Assembly (NCBI RefSeq): GCF_934632265.1
Contig: NZ_CAKTYH010000020.1
Location: 1-22,299, forward strand
Source: an uncultured Senegalimassilia sp.
GTDB taxonomy: Bacteria > Actinomycetota > Coriobacteriia > Coriobacteriales > Eggerthellaceae
Direction of reading: 5' to 3'
DNA: 22,299 nt
The translations under genes were made by a program, and so were the position numbers. Below are positions 1-8,502 of this stretch, piece by piece. Position 1 is the stretch's first letter; every line of letters starts with the position of its first letter. The notes beneath the pieces were generated by a model. It was not told where the DNA came from and searched no databases. It saw only the letters and a list, made by a program, of their open reading frames with translations.

Positions 1-1
1 C

Positions 2-703
2 GAAACCAGGCGCATCCTGCTGGTGGAGGACGAGAAGGCCATCCGCGATGCCGTAACCGCATATCTTGAGCGCGAGAACTATTGGGTAACCGCCGTCGGC
101 GACGGCCAGGAGGCGCTGGAGGAATTCTCCAAGCACCACTTCGACCTGGTCATCCTCGACCTCATGCTCCCGCGCGTCCCGGGCGAGCGTGTCTGCCGCG
201 CCATCCGCGACAACTCCGACGTGCCCATCATCATGCTCACCGCCAAGGGCGAGGTCGAGGACCGCATCATCGGCCTGGAGTTGGGCGCCGACGACTATCT
301 GGTCAAGCCGTTCAGCCCGCGCGAGCTGGTCGCCCGCGCCCGTGCGCTGCTGCGCCGCGTGCACGCCGATTCCGAGCCCCAGCGCGAGGTGCTCGAGTTC
401 GGCGAGCTCACCATCGACGTGTCCGGCCACAAGGTCATGGTCTCCGGCAAGGAGATCGACCTCACGGCCAGCGAGTTCAAGCTGCTCACCACGCTGTCCC
501 GCTACCCGGGCCGCGTGTACTCGCGCATGGAGCTGGTCGAGAAGGTGCTCGGCTACGACTTCGAGGGCTACGAGCGCACCATCGACTCCCATGTGAAGAA
601 TCTGCGCGCCAAGATCGGCGACAACCCGCGCAACCCCAAGTGGCTGCACACCGTGCACGGCGTGGGCTACCGCTTCGAAGACCCCACCAAGCAGGGTCAG
701 TAA
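2..703 (+). CDS. OmpR-family response regulator (5' end outside window)
   Basis: This is a DNA-binding response regulator that is phosphorylated by a sensor kinase, almost certainly the one encoded just downstream. The reading frame is already open at base 2 and the residues before the first possible start (RRILLVEDE) belong to the conserved first strand of the receiver, so the true start lies left of the window and the gene is partial. In the visible 233 residues the acidic pair is ED at 9-10, the phospho-acceptor is Asp53 in VILDLMLP, and LVKPFSP carries the conserved Lys. The C-terminal half is a winged-helix trans_reg_C domain with LTASEFKLL and a typical ending, HTVHGVGYRFE. The kinase starts 68 bp after the stop, so the two probably form an operon. 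The regulon cannot be told from the sequence. Confidence 0.95.
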   Translation, partial: ETRRILLVEDEKAIRDAVTAYLERENYWVTAVGDGQEALEEFSKHHFDLVILDLMLPRVPGERVCRAIRDNSDVPIIMLTAKGEVEDRIIGLELGADDYLVKPFSPRELVARARALLRRVHADSEPQREVLEFGELTIDVSGHKVMVSGKEIDLTASEFKLLTTLSRYPGRVYSRMELVEKVLGYDFEGYERTIDSHVKNLRAKIGDNPRNPKWLHTVHGVGYRFEDPTKQGQ

Positions 704-771
704 GCTAGCCGCCGCGCGGCCGCCAGCGCTCGGCCGCGCCTCCCTTCCCAGAAGAAAGGCCGCGAGCCCAC

Positions 772-2517
772 GTGGATACCGATACCGATACAACGCAAGA
801 CGCTCCTTCGACCGGCTCCGCCACCACGGGGCCGGTCGTGGTTGAGCGCCCCTCCGAGGAAAAGAAAAGGCGCAAGCCGTATCAGGGCGTGGTGAACTGG
901 TGGAACAGCCTGACGTACACCACGCGCATGACCATGGCGTTCGCCCTGATCGCTGCCATGACCGCCATGGTGGCGATCGGCGTGCTGTCGTTCGTGTGGC
1001 AGCAGCACTTCCATACCTACACGCAGGAGAACATGGAGTCGCTCGCCGAAAGCACGGCAACGCGCATCGAGGAGGTGTACGACACCTCCCACACCCTGCA
1101 CGACCCGCAGGTCGAGGCGGTGGCGAAGTATGCCGAAAGCCTGAACAGCGGCGTGGGCGTGGCCGTCATCGACAACACCACGGGCAAGGCCGTGTACGAT
1201 TCCTCGGCGGTCACCATCGACGACGGCACGGGGTCGTCCCGAAGCGAATCGGGCGCGGGCATGTCGTCGAACTCCAACAGCGGGCGCACGCTGGCGCCGC
1301 CTGCCAGCGCCAGCCAGCAGTTCGCCAGCGCGCCCATCGAGTACGGCGGCGCGGCCGTGGGATCTGTGCGCATCTGGGTGTACGGAAGCGAAACCCTGCT
1401 CACGCAGGCCGACGAGCAGTTCTCAAACAACTCCTATCAGGCCATGGTCTTCGCCACGGTGCTGGCCATCGTGCTGGCGTCGTGCATCGGCTTCCTGTTC
1501 GCGCGCACCCTGGTCCGCCCCGTCAACACCATGGCGCAGACCGCCCGCGCCATCAAGGAAGGCGACCTGTCGGCGCGCACGGGCATCCGCGGCGAGGACG
1601 AGATCGCGCGCCTGGGCATGACCTTCGACGAGATGGCCGACTCCATCGAGCGCGACCGCAAGCTCGAACGCCGCCTCACCACCGACGTCGCGCACGAGCT
1701 GCGCACGCCGCTCATGGCCATCCAGGCAACGGTCGAGGCCATGGTCGATGGCGTGTTCGAGGCCGATGAGGAGCGCCTTGAAACGGTGAACGGCGAGGTC
1801 AAACGCCTAAGCCGCCTGGTCGACGCCATCCTGAAGCTCTCGCGCCTGGAGAATCGCAGCACGCCCATGAAGAAGGAGGTGCTTGAGGTGGGCGACCTCA
1901 TCAGCGGCATCATCGCCACGCACGATGCCTACGTGACCGACTCGGGCCTCAAGCTCATCTACGAGGTGGAGCGCGGCGTGCGCGTGCGCGGCGACGCGGA
2001 CATGATCCGTCAGGCCACGGCCAACCTCATCTCCAACGCGGTGCGCTACACCCCCGAGGGCGGCACCATTACCGTCAGCGTTTCCAGCCACGAGGGCATG
2101 TGCGCCATCGCGGTGCGCGACACGGGCATCGGCCTGTCGCCCGACGAGGCGAAGATGGTGTTCTCCCGCTTCTGGCGCGCGGACGCCGGCCGCACGCGCG
2201 AGAGCGGCGGCCTGGGTATCGGCCTTTCCGTGGTCAAGGAGATCGTCGACCGCCACAACGGCTACGTGGACGTCGAGGGCGAGAAGGGCGTGGGCGCCTG
2301 CTTCACCATCAACCTGCCGCTGTACTACGAGGGCGACGAGCAGCGCGAGCAGCGCCAGCAGCAGCGCCAGCAGCAACAACAGCAGCGCGAGCAGCAAATG
2401 CAGCAGCGCCAGCAGCAGCGCGAGGCGCAGCGCCAGCAGAAGGAGCAGCAGCGCGCGCAGCAACATGCGCAGAAAACGGGGATACCGTTCGGACGGTCGC
2501 ACGACGACGGAAAATAG
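772..2517 (+). CDS. Sensor histidine kinase with Gln/Arg-rich C-terminal tail
   Basis: This membrane histidine kinase is the probable partner of the upstream regulator. It starts at GTG, preceded by an AGAAAGG Shine-Dalgarno site about 12 bases away. The 581 residues contain a hydrophilic N-terminus, a first membrane helix at about 51-73, an extracytoplasmic sensor region of about 150 residues with a Ser/Asn-rich stretch, a second helix at about 223-246, a HAMP linker, a HisKA domain with the H-box DVAHELRTPL (His308), and a HATPase domain with N-box Asn422, G1 DTGIG at about 450 and G2 GGLGIGL at about 479. The domain order is the standard one for class I kinases. The odd part is the end: residues about 521-568 consist almost entirely of Gln, Arg, Glu and Lys after the normal end of the ATPase fold. 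The signal it senses is unknown. Confidence 0.95.
   Translation: MDTDTDTTQDAPSTGSATTGPVVVERPSEEKKRRKPYQGVVNWWNSLTYTTRMTMAFALIAAMTAMVAIGVLSFVWQQHFHTYTQENMESLAESTATRIEEVYDTSHTLHDPQVEAVAKYAESLNSGVGVAVIDNTTGKAVYDSSAVTIDDGTGSSRSESGAGMSSNSNSGRTLAPPASASQQFASAPIEYGGAAVGSVRIWVYGSETLLTQADEQFSNNSYQAMVFATVLAIVLASCIGFLFARTLVRPVNTMAQTARAIKEGDLSARTGIRGEDEIARLGMTFDEMADSIERDRKLERRLTTDVAHELRTPLMAIQATVEAMVDGVFEADEERLETVNGEVKRLSRLVDAILKLSRLENRSTPMKKEVLEVGDLISGIIATHDAYVTDSGLKLIYEVERGVRVRGDADMIRQATANLISNAVRYTPEGGTITVSVSSHEGMCAIAVRDTGIGLSPDEAKMVFSRFWRADAGRTRESGGLGIGLSVVKEIVDRHNGYVDVEGEKGVGACFTINLPLYYEGDEQREQRQQQRQQQQQQREQQMQQRQQQREAQRQQKEQQRAQQHAQKTGIPFGRSHDDGK
2341..2472 (+). repeat. CAG/CGC-rich trinucleotide tract in the kinase gene
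   Basis: About 44 consecutive codons are mostly CAG, CAA, CGC and GAG, giving a Gln/Arg/Glu-rich, low-complexity coiled-coil-like tail on the kinase. Imperfect trinucleotide arrays of this kind can change length by slippage in whole codons. It is read in frame and does not interrupt the gene. Confidence 0.85.
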
Positions 2518-2566
2518 ACGATAATGGCAACGTTACAGTCACGCCGCAAACGGCGCGCAAATGCCG

Positions 2567-2589
2567 GCCGGGCGCCGTCCGCGCCCGGC
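2567..2589 (+). promoter_or_regulatory. Hairpin between kinase gene and purC
   Basis: A perfect 9-bp stem (GCCGGGCGC at 2567-2575 and GCGCCCGGC at 2581-2589) with a 5-nt loop. No T-run follows it. It could be a weak terminator for the two-component operon or a leader hairpin of purC. A GATAAT hexamer at 2520-2525 might be a -10 element for purC, but I see no good -35. Confidence 0.45.
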
Positions 2590-2619
2590 GCAACTCTCAT
2601 GGGGAAAGGATAAGCAGGC

Positions 2620-3492
2620 ATGAGCGGAATCGATATCAAGCCGGACGCACAGGGCAAGGTGCGCGACATCTACGACCTGGGCGACAAGCTGCTGATGGTG
2701 GCCACCGACCGCATCTCGGCGTTCGATTACATCCTGGAGGACGAGATCCCGCACAAGGGCGCGGTGCTCACGCAAATCTCGCTGTTCTGGCTCGAGCAGC
2801 TCAAGGACGTCATCGGCAACCATCTGATCAGCGCCGACGTGGCCGACCTGCCCGAGCGGTTTAAGCCCTACGCCGACTACCTGCGCGGCCGCTTCATGCT
2901 GGTGAAGAAGGCCGAGATGTTCCCCGTCGAGTGCATCGTGCGCGGCTACCTTGCCGGCAGCGGCCTGAAGGAGTACCAGAAGCAGGGCACCGTGTGCGGC
3001 ATCCAGCTGCCCGAGGGCCTGGTGAACTCCTCCAAGCTCCCCGAGCTCATCTTCACGCCCTCCACGAAGGCCGAGATCGGCGACCACGATGAGAACATCA
3101 GCTTCGAGCGCTGCGCGCAGATCCTCGGCGAGGACGCCGCCACGCAGTTGCGCGACCTGGCCATCAAGGTGTACTCCGTCGCCCGCGACCATGCCGCCGA
3201 GAACGGCATCATCATCGCCGACACGAAGTTCGAGTTCGGCGTCATCGACGGCCAGATCATCCTGGCCGACGAGGTGCTCACGCCCGACTCCAGCCGCTTC
3301 TGGCCGGGCGACGCCTACGAGCCGGGCCGTGACCAGGCCAGCTTCGACAAGCAGTACGTGCGCGACTGGCTCAACGCCAACTGGGACCGCCAGGGCAACC
3401 CGCCGCATCTGCCTCAGGAGGTCATCGAGCGCACCAGCCAGAAGTACATCGCGGCGTACGAGAAGATCTCCGGCAAGAAGTTCGAGTTCTAG
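2620..3492 (+). CDS. purC: Phosphoribosylaminoimidazole-succinocarboxamide synthase (SAICAR synthetase)
   Basis: PurC joins CAIR to aspartate with ATP to make SAICAR in de novo purine synthesis, in the cytoplasm. The 290-residue length is within the range of single-domain PurC. Both family signatures are visible: FPVECIVRGYLAGSG at about 101-115, and DTKFEFGVIDG at about 201-211 followed by ILADEV. The N-terminal KVRDIYD strand and TDRISAFD loop of the ATP site are also present. The ATG start has a GGGGAAAGGA ribosome site at the right distance. Purine gene purL follows on the same strand about 0.9 kb later, with a small membrane protein gene between them. This suggests a purine transcription unit, although the 184-nt and 171-nt gaps leave room for separate promoters. 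Confidence 0.97.
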   Translation: MSGIDIKPDAQGKVRDIYDLGDKLLMVATDRISAFDYILEDEIPHKGAVLTQISLFWLEQLKDVIGNHLISADVADLPERFKPYADYLRGRFMLVKKAEMFPVECIVRGYLAGSGLKEYQKQGTVCGIQLPEGLVNSSKLPELIFTPSTKAEIGDHDENISFERCAQILGEDAATQLRDLAIKVYSVARDHAAENGIIIADTKFEFGVIDGQIILADEVLTPDSSRFWPGDAYEPGRDQASFDKQYVRDWLNANWDRQGNPPHLPQEVIERTSQKYIAAYEKISGKKFEF

Positions 3493-3645
3493 CCCCAAGC
3501 CCGGCAGGGCCGCATAAGCAGTACAGGTTCGCAAGGGCGCATGCGGCGCCCCGGATCGGCCCCAGGCATGCGGCGCCGGCGTCAAGCCGGGCCGCGTGCC
3601 GAAGGAGATGCGGGGCGCCGCACGCGACCGCAGCAGAAGAAGGTT

Positions 3646-3661
3646 CGCCTGCCGGCAGGCG
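3646..3661 (+). promoter_or_regulatory. Palindrome just upstream of the membrane protein's ribosome site
   Basis: A perfect 16-bp palindrome, CGCCTGCCGGCAGGCG, ends 3 nt before the GAAGGAG Shine-Dalgarno site at 3665-3671. Further upstream the 12-mer GCATGCGGCGCC occurs twice as a direct repeat (3539-3550 and 3566-3577). Its place suggests either a translation-controlling hairpin or an operator. The function is unproven. Confidence 0.4.
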
Positions 3662-3676
3662 GGCGAAGGAGTGAGA

Positions 3677-4255
3677 ATGACACAACGCAACCCCATGAAT
3701 GAGCGCTACCAATCCGAGGACCGCAAGGGCGCCACGCGCAAGTCGGCCGCTTCCGCGAAGCCGGTTTCCAAGGCCGCATCCTCGGTGCGCATCCAGTCCA
3801 CGAAGAAGACGCCTCAGCAGAAGAAGGCCGAGCGCAAGCAGCAGCGCGCCAAGGACGCCGAGCGCGATCGCCAGTTCTACAACCCGCCTACCGCCGAGTA
3901 CAAGCGCCTGCGCAAGATCTGGTGGGTGTGCCTGATCCTGGCCATCGTCCTGACCGTGGTCAGCTTCGCCGGCAACAACCTCGGCATGCCCGCGCCCATC
4001 ATGTACGTCACCCTGGCGTTGGCCTACGTGTTCATCATCGCCGCCCTCTACATCGACATGGGCAAGTGCCGCAAGGCCCGCCAGAAGTACGCCGACGAGG
4101 TGCTCAACCATCCCACCAAGGAGATGCGCGCCGCCGAGAAGAAGGCCAAGGCGCAGCAGCGCGCCGCCGAGAAGCAGGCGGCAGAGCAGCCCGCCGAGCC
4201 CGAGCCCCAGAAGAAGGGCCTGTTCGGCTTCGGCAAAAAGAAGAAGGACGAGTAG
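3677..4255 (+). CDS. Small two-helix membrane protein, function unknown
   Basis: I do not recognise a characterised family here. The ATG at 3677 is chosen because a GAAGGAG ribosome site sits 5 nt upstream; the frame is open further upstream only through a leader with palindromes. The 192-residue product has a highly charged N-terminal half rich in Lys, Arg and Gln (about 1-75), two adjacent membrane helices (about 84-105 and 111-132) split by a short loop, and a Lys/Ala/Glu-rich cytoplasmic tail ending in FGKKKKDE. The layout of basic tail, helical hairpin and basic tail recalls the actinobacterial DUF3043 proteins, but I cannot confirm homology by eye. Its position between purC and purL on the same strand may mean co-expression with purine synthesis. 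Confidence 0.8.
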   Translation: MTQRNPMNERYQSEDRKGATRKSAASAKPVSKAASSVRIQSTKKTPQQKKAERKQQRAKDAERDRQFYNPPTAEYKRLRKIWWVCLILAIVLTVVSFAGNNLGMPAPIMYVTLALAYVFIIAALYIDMGKCRKARQKYADEVLNHPTKEMRAAEKKAKAQQRAAEKQAAEQPAEPEPQKKGLFGFGKKKKDE

Positions 4256-4349
4256 GCACGGCCAAGCAGGCCGTCAGCCCGTCTCGGCCCAGCAAGACGG
4301 AAAACAAACGGGTGCCCGCGCGGTGCCCGCTTGCATTTTAGGAAGGAAG

Positions 4350-4403
4350 CGGGGCAGGGCCGTCGCCCTTGTCCCGCACGATCGCGGATGGCGCGCCATC
4401 CGC
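4350..4403 (+). promoter_or_regulatory. Double-hairpin leader upstream of purL
   Basis: Two stem-loops stand in series just before purL. The first (about 4350-4379) pairs GCGGGGCAGGGC with GCCCTTGTCCCGC, with one bulge and one G-U pair. The second is a perfect 20-bp palindrome, GCGGATGGCGCGCCATCCGC, at 4384-4403. The purL ribosome site AGGAAGGA begins 10 nt later. Neither has a T-run, so a simple terminator is not indicated. A binding site for a purine regulator or an RNA control element are both possible. Confidence 0.45.
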
Positions 4404-4426
4404 ACATACGACTAGGAAGGACGTCC

Positions 4427-7400
4427 ATGGTTTCCCGCATCTATGTGGAGAAGAAGCCCGGCTTCGACGTTGAGGCCCAGCAGCTGGCGCACGAGCTGCG
4501 CAGCATCCTGGGCATCACCTCGCTCGAGGGTTTGCGCCTGGTGAACCGCTACGACGTGGAGGGCATCTCGCAGGAGCTGTTCGATCAGTGCGTTCCCACG
4601 GTGTTCAGCGAGCCCCAGGTCGATGTCGCCTCGGCCGAGCTTCCCCAGGCCGACGGCGCGCAGGTGTTCGCCGTGGAGTTCCTGCCCGGCCAGTTCGACC
4701 AGCGCGCGGCTTCGGCAAGCGAGTGCATCCAGCTCATCAGCCAGGGCGAGCGCCCCGAGGTCCGCAGCGCGAAGGTGTACCTGCTGTCCGGCCCGCTGTC
4801 CGACCAGGACGTCCAGGCCATCAAGCATTACGTCATCAACCCCATCGAGGCTCGCGAGGCGTCGCTTGAGCAGCGCGACACGCTGGCCATGGCGCAGCCC
4901 CAGCCCGAGCCCGTCGAGGTGCTCGAGGGCTTCCTCGACCTTGACGCCGCCGGCCTGGCGCAGTTCATCGCCGACCGCGAGCTGGCCATGGACGAGGCCG
5001 ACCTGGCGTTTTGCCAGCAGTACTTCCAGAGCGAAGGCCGTTGCCCCACCATCACCGAGATCAAGATGATCGATACCTACTGGTCCGATCACTGCCGCCA
5101 CACCACGTTCGGCACCGAGATGACCGACGTGGCCATCGACGACCCGCGCGTGCAGGCCGCCTTCGATCAGTACATGGACATGCGCAACGAGCTGGGTCGC
5201 CAGGCCAAGCCCGTCTGCCTTATGGATATGGGCACCATCGGCGCGAAGTGGCTCAAGTCCAAGGGCGTGCTCACGGGTCTGGACGAGTCCGAGGAGATCA
5301 ACGCCTGCACCGTGAAGTGCAAGGTCGACGTCGACGGCGAGGAGCAGGACTGGCTGTACCTGTTCAAGAACGAGACGCACAACCACCCCACCGAGATCGA
5401 GCCGTTCGGCGGCGCGGCAACGTGCCTGGGCGGCGCCATCCGCGACCCCTTGTCGGGCCGCAGCTACGTGTACCAGGCCATGCGCGTCACCGGCGCCGCC
5501 AACCCGCTGGCGCCCGTGTCCGAGACGCTGCCCGGCAAGCTGCCTCAGCGCAAGCTGGTCACCACGGCCGCTGCCGGCTATTCCAGCTACGGTAACCAGA
5601 TCGGCCTGGCAACCGGCCAGGTCAACGAGCTGTATCATCCCGGCTACGTGGCCAAGCGCATGGAGATTGGCGCCGTTGTCGCCGCAACGCCGGCCGACCA
5701 CGTGCGCCGCGAGACGCCCGAGGCGGGCGACGTGGTGGTGCTGCTGGGCGGCCGCACCGGCCGTGACGGCATCGGAGGCGCCACGGGCAGCTCCAAGGAG
5801 CACAACCTGGAGTCGCTGGAGCACTGCGGCGCCGAGGTGCAGAAGGGCAACCCGCCCGAGGAGCGCAAGATCCAGCGCCTGTTCCGCCGCGGCGAGGCCA
5901 CGCGCCTCATCAAGCGCTGCAACGACTTCGGCGCGGGTGGCGTGTCCGTTGCCATCGGCGAGCTGGCCGACGGCCTGCGCATCAACCTGAACAAGGTGCC
6001 GAAGAAGTACGAGGGCCTCGATGGCACCGAGCTGGCCATCTCCGAGTCGCAGGAGCGCATGGCCTGCGCCATCGCCGCCTCCGACGTGGACGAGTTCCTG
6101 CGCTATGCGCGCGAGGAGAACCTCGAGGCTACCGTGGTCGCCGAGGTCACCGACGATGCGCGCGTGCGCGTCATGTGGAACGACAGCGCCATCATCGACC
6201 TCAGCCGCGAGTTCCTGGCAAGCAACGGCGCGCCGAAGCAGCAGGCCGTGCATGTGGGCCAGGCGGGCGCCTATGAGCGCACGTGGGAAGGCGACACCCT
6301 TGCGCAGCGCATGAACTCCCTGGTCACCGACCTGAACGTGTGCTCGAACAAGGGCCTGTCCGAGCGCTTCGACTCCACCATCGGCGCGGCCACGGTGCTC
6401 ATGCCCTTCGGCGGCAAGAACCAGCTGACGCCGGCGCAGGCCATGGTCGCCAAGCTGCCCGTGGGCGGCGAGACCACCCCGTGCAGTGGCATGGCCTGGG
6501 GCTTCCACCCCGACCTCACTGAGGCCGACCAGTTCACCGGCTCCTACGTGGCCGTGGTCGAATCGGTCGCGCGCCTGGTGGCGGCCGGCTTCAAGCGCCA
6601 GGACATGTACCTGACGTTCCAGGAGTACTTCGAAAGCCTGCGCGGCGACGCGAAGCGCTGGGGCAAGCCCACGGCTGCCGTGCTGGGCGCGCTCATGGCG
6701 CAGGTCGACCTGGGCATCGGCTCCATCGGCGGCAAGGACTCCATGTCCGGCAGCTTCGAGCAGCTCGACGTGCCGCCTACGCTCGTGTCGTTCGCCACGG
6801 CGGTGGGCAAGGTCGGCCGCGTGACGTCCCCCGAGTTCAAGGGCGCCGGCCATCGCGTGGCGCTGGTGGCTCCGCGCTGCTACGACGCCGAGGGCATCGC
6901 GCCCGCGGCCGAGGATGCGCTGGCGGCCATGGATGCCGTGCAGGAGCTCATCGGCAGCGGCGCCGCGCTGGCGGTGTGCGCGCCGGGCTACGGCTGCATG
7001 GCCGAGTCGCTGTTCAAGATGTGCGTGGGCAACGGCCTGGGCGTGAAGCTCGACGACGTCGACGCCGACGCGCTGTTCGCGCCCGCGTACGGCAGCTTCC
7101 TGGTGGAGCTGGCCGACGATGCGCAGCTGCCCGCCGCAACCGACAACCTGGACGTGGTCGTGCTGGGCGCCACCACCGAGGACTACCGATTCACCGCCGC
7201 GGGCGAGGAGCTTGACATGGCCGCGCTGCAGGAGGCATGGGAGGGCGCCATCGAGAGCGTGTACCCGTACCGCCAGCAGGGCGAGGCCGTGAAGCAGGTG
7301 ACGGTGGACAACCGTCTGCCGCTCACCTACAACGGCACCATCGCGCGCCCGCGCGTGATCATCCCCGTGTTCCCGGGTACGAACTGCGAGTACGATTCCG

Positions 7401-8146
7401 CTCGCGCCTTCGAGCAGGCGGGCGCCGTGGCCGACACGCTGGTCATCAACAACCTCACGCCCTCGGCGGTCGCCGAGAGCACGAAGGCGCTGGTGGAGGC
7501 CATCAAGAACAGCCAGATCATCATGCTGCCCGGCGGCTTCTCCGGCGGCGACGAGCCCGACGGTTCGGCGAAGTTCATCACGGCGTTCTTCCGTGCCCCC
7601 GAGGTCACCGAGGCCGTGCGCGACCTGCTGTTCAACCGCGACGGCCTGATGCTGGGCATCTGCAACGGCTTCCAGGCGCTCGTGAAGCTGGGCCTGGTGC
7701 CGTACGGCGACATCCGTCCCATGGACGACGAGTGCCCCACGCTCACGTTCAACACCATCGGCCGCCATCAGAGCCGCCTGGTGCGCACGCGCGTGGCCAG
7801 CAACCTGAGCCCCTGGCTGTCCCAGTGCGAGCCCGGCGATATCCATACCGTGGCCATCAGCCACGGCGAGGGCCGTTTCGTGTGCAGCCCCGAGCTGCAG
7901 CACGAGCTCGAGGTCACGGGCCGCATCGCCACCCAGTACGTTGACGAGGCCGGCCAGCCCAGCATGGACTGGGATGTGAACCCCAACGGTTCCGTTATGG
8001 CCATCGAGGGCATCACCAGCCCCGACGGCCGCGTGCTCGGCAAGATGGGCCACGTGGAGCGCCGCGGCGACGGTCTGTACAAGAACGTCCCGGGCGACAA
8101 GTTCATGCCCCTGTTCGAAAGCGGCGTGAAGTACTTCACGGACTAG
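4427..8146 (+). CDS. purL: Phosphoribosylformylglycinamidine synthase, fused PurL-PurQ type
   Basis: This enzyme converts FGAR, glutamine and ATP to FGAM in purine synthesis. At 1239 residues it joins the synthetase and the glutaminase in one chain, which matches the clade II single-chain form known from Clostridia, streptococci and bifidobacteria rather than the separate PurS/PurL/PurQ set. The N-terminus RIYVEKKPGFDVEAQQL is typical of that clade. The synthetase part shows DTYWSDHCRHTTF, FKNETHNHPTEIEPFGGAATC and the repeated AIRS-like half with GSIGGKDSMSG. The C-terminal glutaminase has VFPGTNCEYD, LPGGFSGGDEPDGSAKF, the nucleophile Cys1079 in LGICNGFQ, and His1146/Glu1148 in SHGEGRF. All catalytic residues are present. 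The ATG at 4427 is preferred over an upstream TTG because AGGAAGGA lies just before it. Confidence 0.97.
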   Translation: MVSRIYVEKKPGFDVEAQQLAHELRSILGITSLEGLRLVNRYDVEGISQELFDQCVPTVFSEPQVDVASAELPQADGAQVFAVEFLPGQFDQRAASASECIQLISQGERPEVRSAKVYLLSGPLSDQDVQAIKHYVINPIEAREASLEQRDTLAMAQPQPEPVEVLEGFLDLDAAGLAQFIADRELAMDEADLAFCQQYFQSEGRCPTITEIKMIDTYWSDHCRHTTFGTEMTDVAIDDPRVQAAFDQYMDMRNELGRQAKPVCLMDMGTIGAKWLKSKGVLTGLDESEEINACTVKCKVDVDGEEQDWLYLFKNETHNHPTEIEPFGGAATCLGGAIRDPLSGRSYVYQAMRVTGAANPLAPVSETLPGKLPQRKLVTTAAAGYSSYGNQIGLATGQVNELYHPGYVAKRMEIGAVVAATPADHVRRETPEAGDVVVLLGGRTGRDGIGGATGSSKEHNLESLEHCGAEVQKGNPPEERKIQRLFRRGEATRLIKRCNDFGAGGVSVAIGELADGLRINLNKVPKKYEGLDGTELAISESQERMACAIAASDVDEFLRYAREENLEATVVAEVTDDARVRVMWNDSAIIDLSREFLASNGAPKQQAVHVGQAGAYERTWEGDTLAQRMNSLVTDLNVCSNKGLSERFDSTIGAATVLMPFGGKNQLTPAQAMVAKLPVGGETTPCSGMAWGFHPDLTEADQFTGSYVAVVESVARLVAAGFKRQDMYLTFQEYFESLRGDAKRWGKPTAAVLGALMAQVDLGIGSIGGKDSMSGSFEQLDVPPTLVSFATAVGKVGRVTSPEFKGAGHRVALVAPRCYDAEGIAPAAEDALAAMDAVQELIGSGAALAVCAPGYGCMAESLFKMCVGNGLGVKLDDVDADALFAPAYGSFLVELADDAQLPAATDNLDVVVLGATTEDYRFTAAGEELDMAALQEAWEGAIESVYPYRQQGEAVKQVTVDNRLPLTYNGTIARPRVIIPVFPGTNCEYDSARAFEQAGAVADTLVINNLTPSAVAESTKALVEAIKNSQIIMLPGGFSGGDEPDGSAKFITAFFRAPEVTEAVRDLLFNRDGLMLGICNGFQALVKLGLVPYGDIRPMDDECPTLTFNTIGRHQSRLVRTRVASNLSPWLSQCEPGDIHTVAISHGEGRFVCSPELQHELEVTGRIATQYVDEAGQPSMDWDVNPNGSVMAIEGITSPDGRVLGKMGHVERRGDGLYKNVPGDKFMPLFESGVKYFTD

Positions 8147-8154
8147 CATGCGAA

Positions 8155-8178
8155 TGCGCCGGCCATTCGGCCGGCGCA
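8155..8178 (+). promoter_or_regulatory. Hairpin after purL, without T-run
   Basis: A perfect 10-bp stem, TGCGCCGGCC/GGCCGGCGCA, with an ATTC loop begins 8 nt after the purL stop codon. It lacks a T-run; the real terminator follows at 8197-8228. It may protect the 3' end of the mRNA. Confidence 0.5.
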
Positions 8179-8196
8179 GCGTTCGAGAATCGATAG

Positions 8197-8228
8197 CGCC
8201 CCGTCGGCCTTCGCCGGCGGGGCGTTTT
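8197..8228 (+). terminator. Intrinsic terminator of the purine block
   Basis: A 12-bp stem with one G-U pair (8197-8208 and 8213-8224), a CTTC loop, and TTTT directly after the stem. This is a standard Rho-independent terminator and marks the end of the housekeeping segment before the recombinase island. Confidence 0.85.
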
Positions 8229-8502
8229 GGGTTGTGGCGTATTCGGCCCCTTTTACCATCGTGCAGGTGCGTAGGCGGTGTGGGCGTGGAGGGGTCTTTC
8301 TTGATGATGCTAAATGGCGGGTACACTCGAAGCGCTATATGCAGCTGCGGTGGCTAGGTTGGTCTTGGCGTCACGATTGGGGTTCGAGCCGTCAACCGTT
8401 CCGCAACGTACGCGAGATTCGCTTGTGCTCGAACGTTATATAGGTAGACTGGCCGATGCCGACCGTTCTTGGTGCGCTTTCGGGCGCAGAAAGGAGCGAG
8501 TC
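8229..8502 (+). promoter_or_regulatory. Non-coding lead-in to the recombinase gene
   Basis: No gene is supported here. The stretch holds an 8-bp inverted repeat (GTTCGAGC at 8382-8389, GCTCGAAC at 8427-8434) with a 37-nt interior, and a TATATA hexamer at 8437-8442 that could be a -10 for the recombinase. Resolvase-type enzymes usually bind sites next to their own gene, so this is a reasonable place for a res-like site. I cannot define its subsites by eye. Confidence 0.35.

Noticed and set aside
4412..8326. 1304-codon open frame on the minus strand
   Set aside because: It lies antisense to purL, whose protein is clearly identified. The translation is Leu/Ala/His/Gly-rich shadow sequence caused by G/C-biased codons.
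8376..8400. tRNA-like T-arm (GGTTCGAGCC)
   Set aside because: The flanking bases do not form a T-stem and no acceptor or anticodon arm is found.
8314..8502. Upstream extension of the recombinase frame
   Set aside because: The 8503 start has a good ribosome site and matches resolvase numbering (Ser10, Arg68, Arg71), so the extension is chance.
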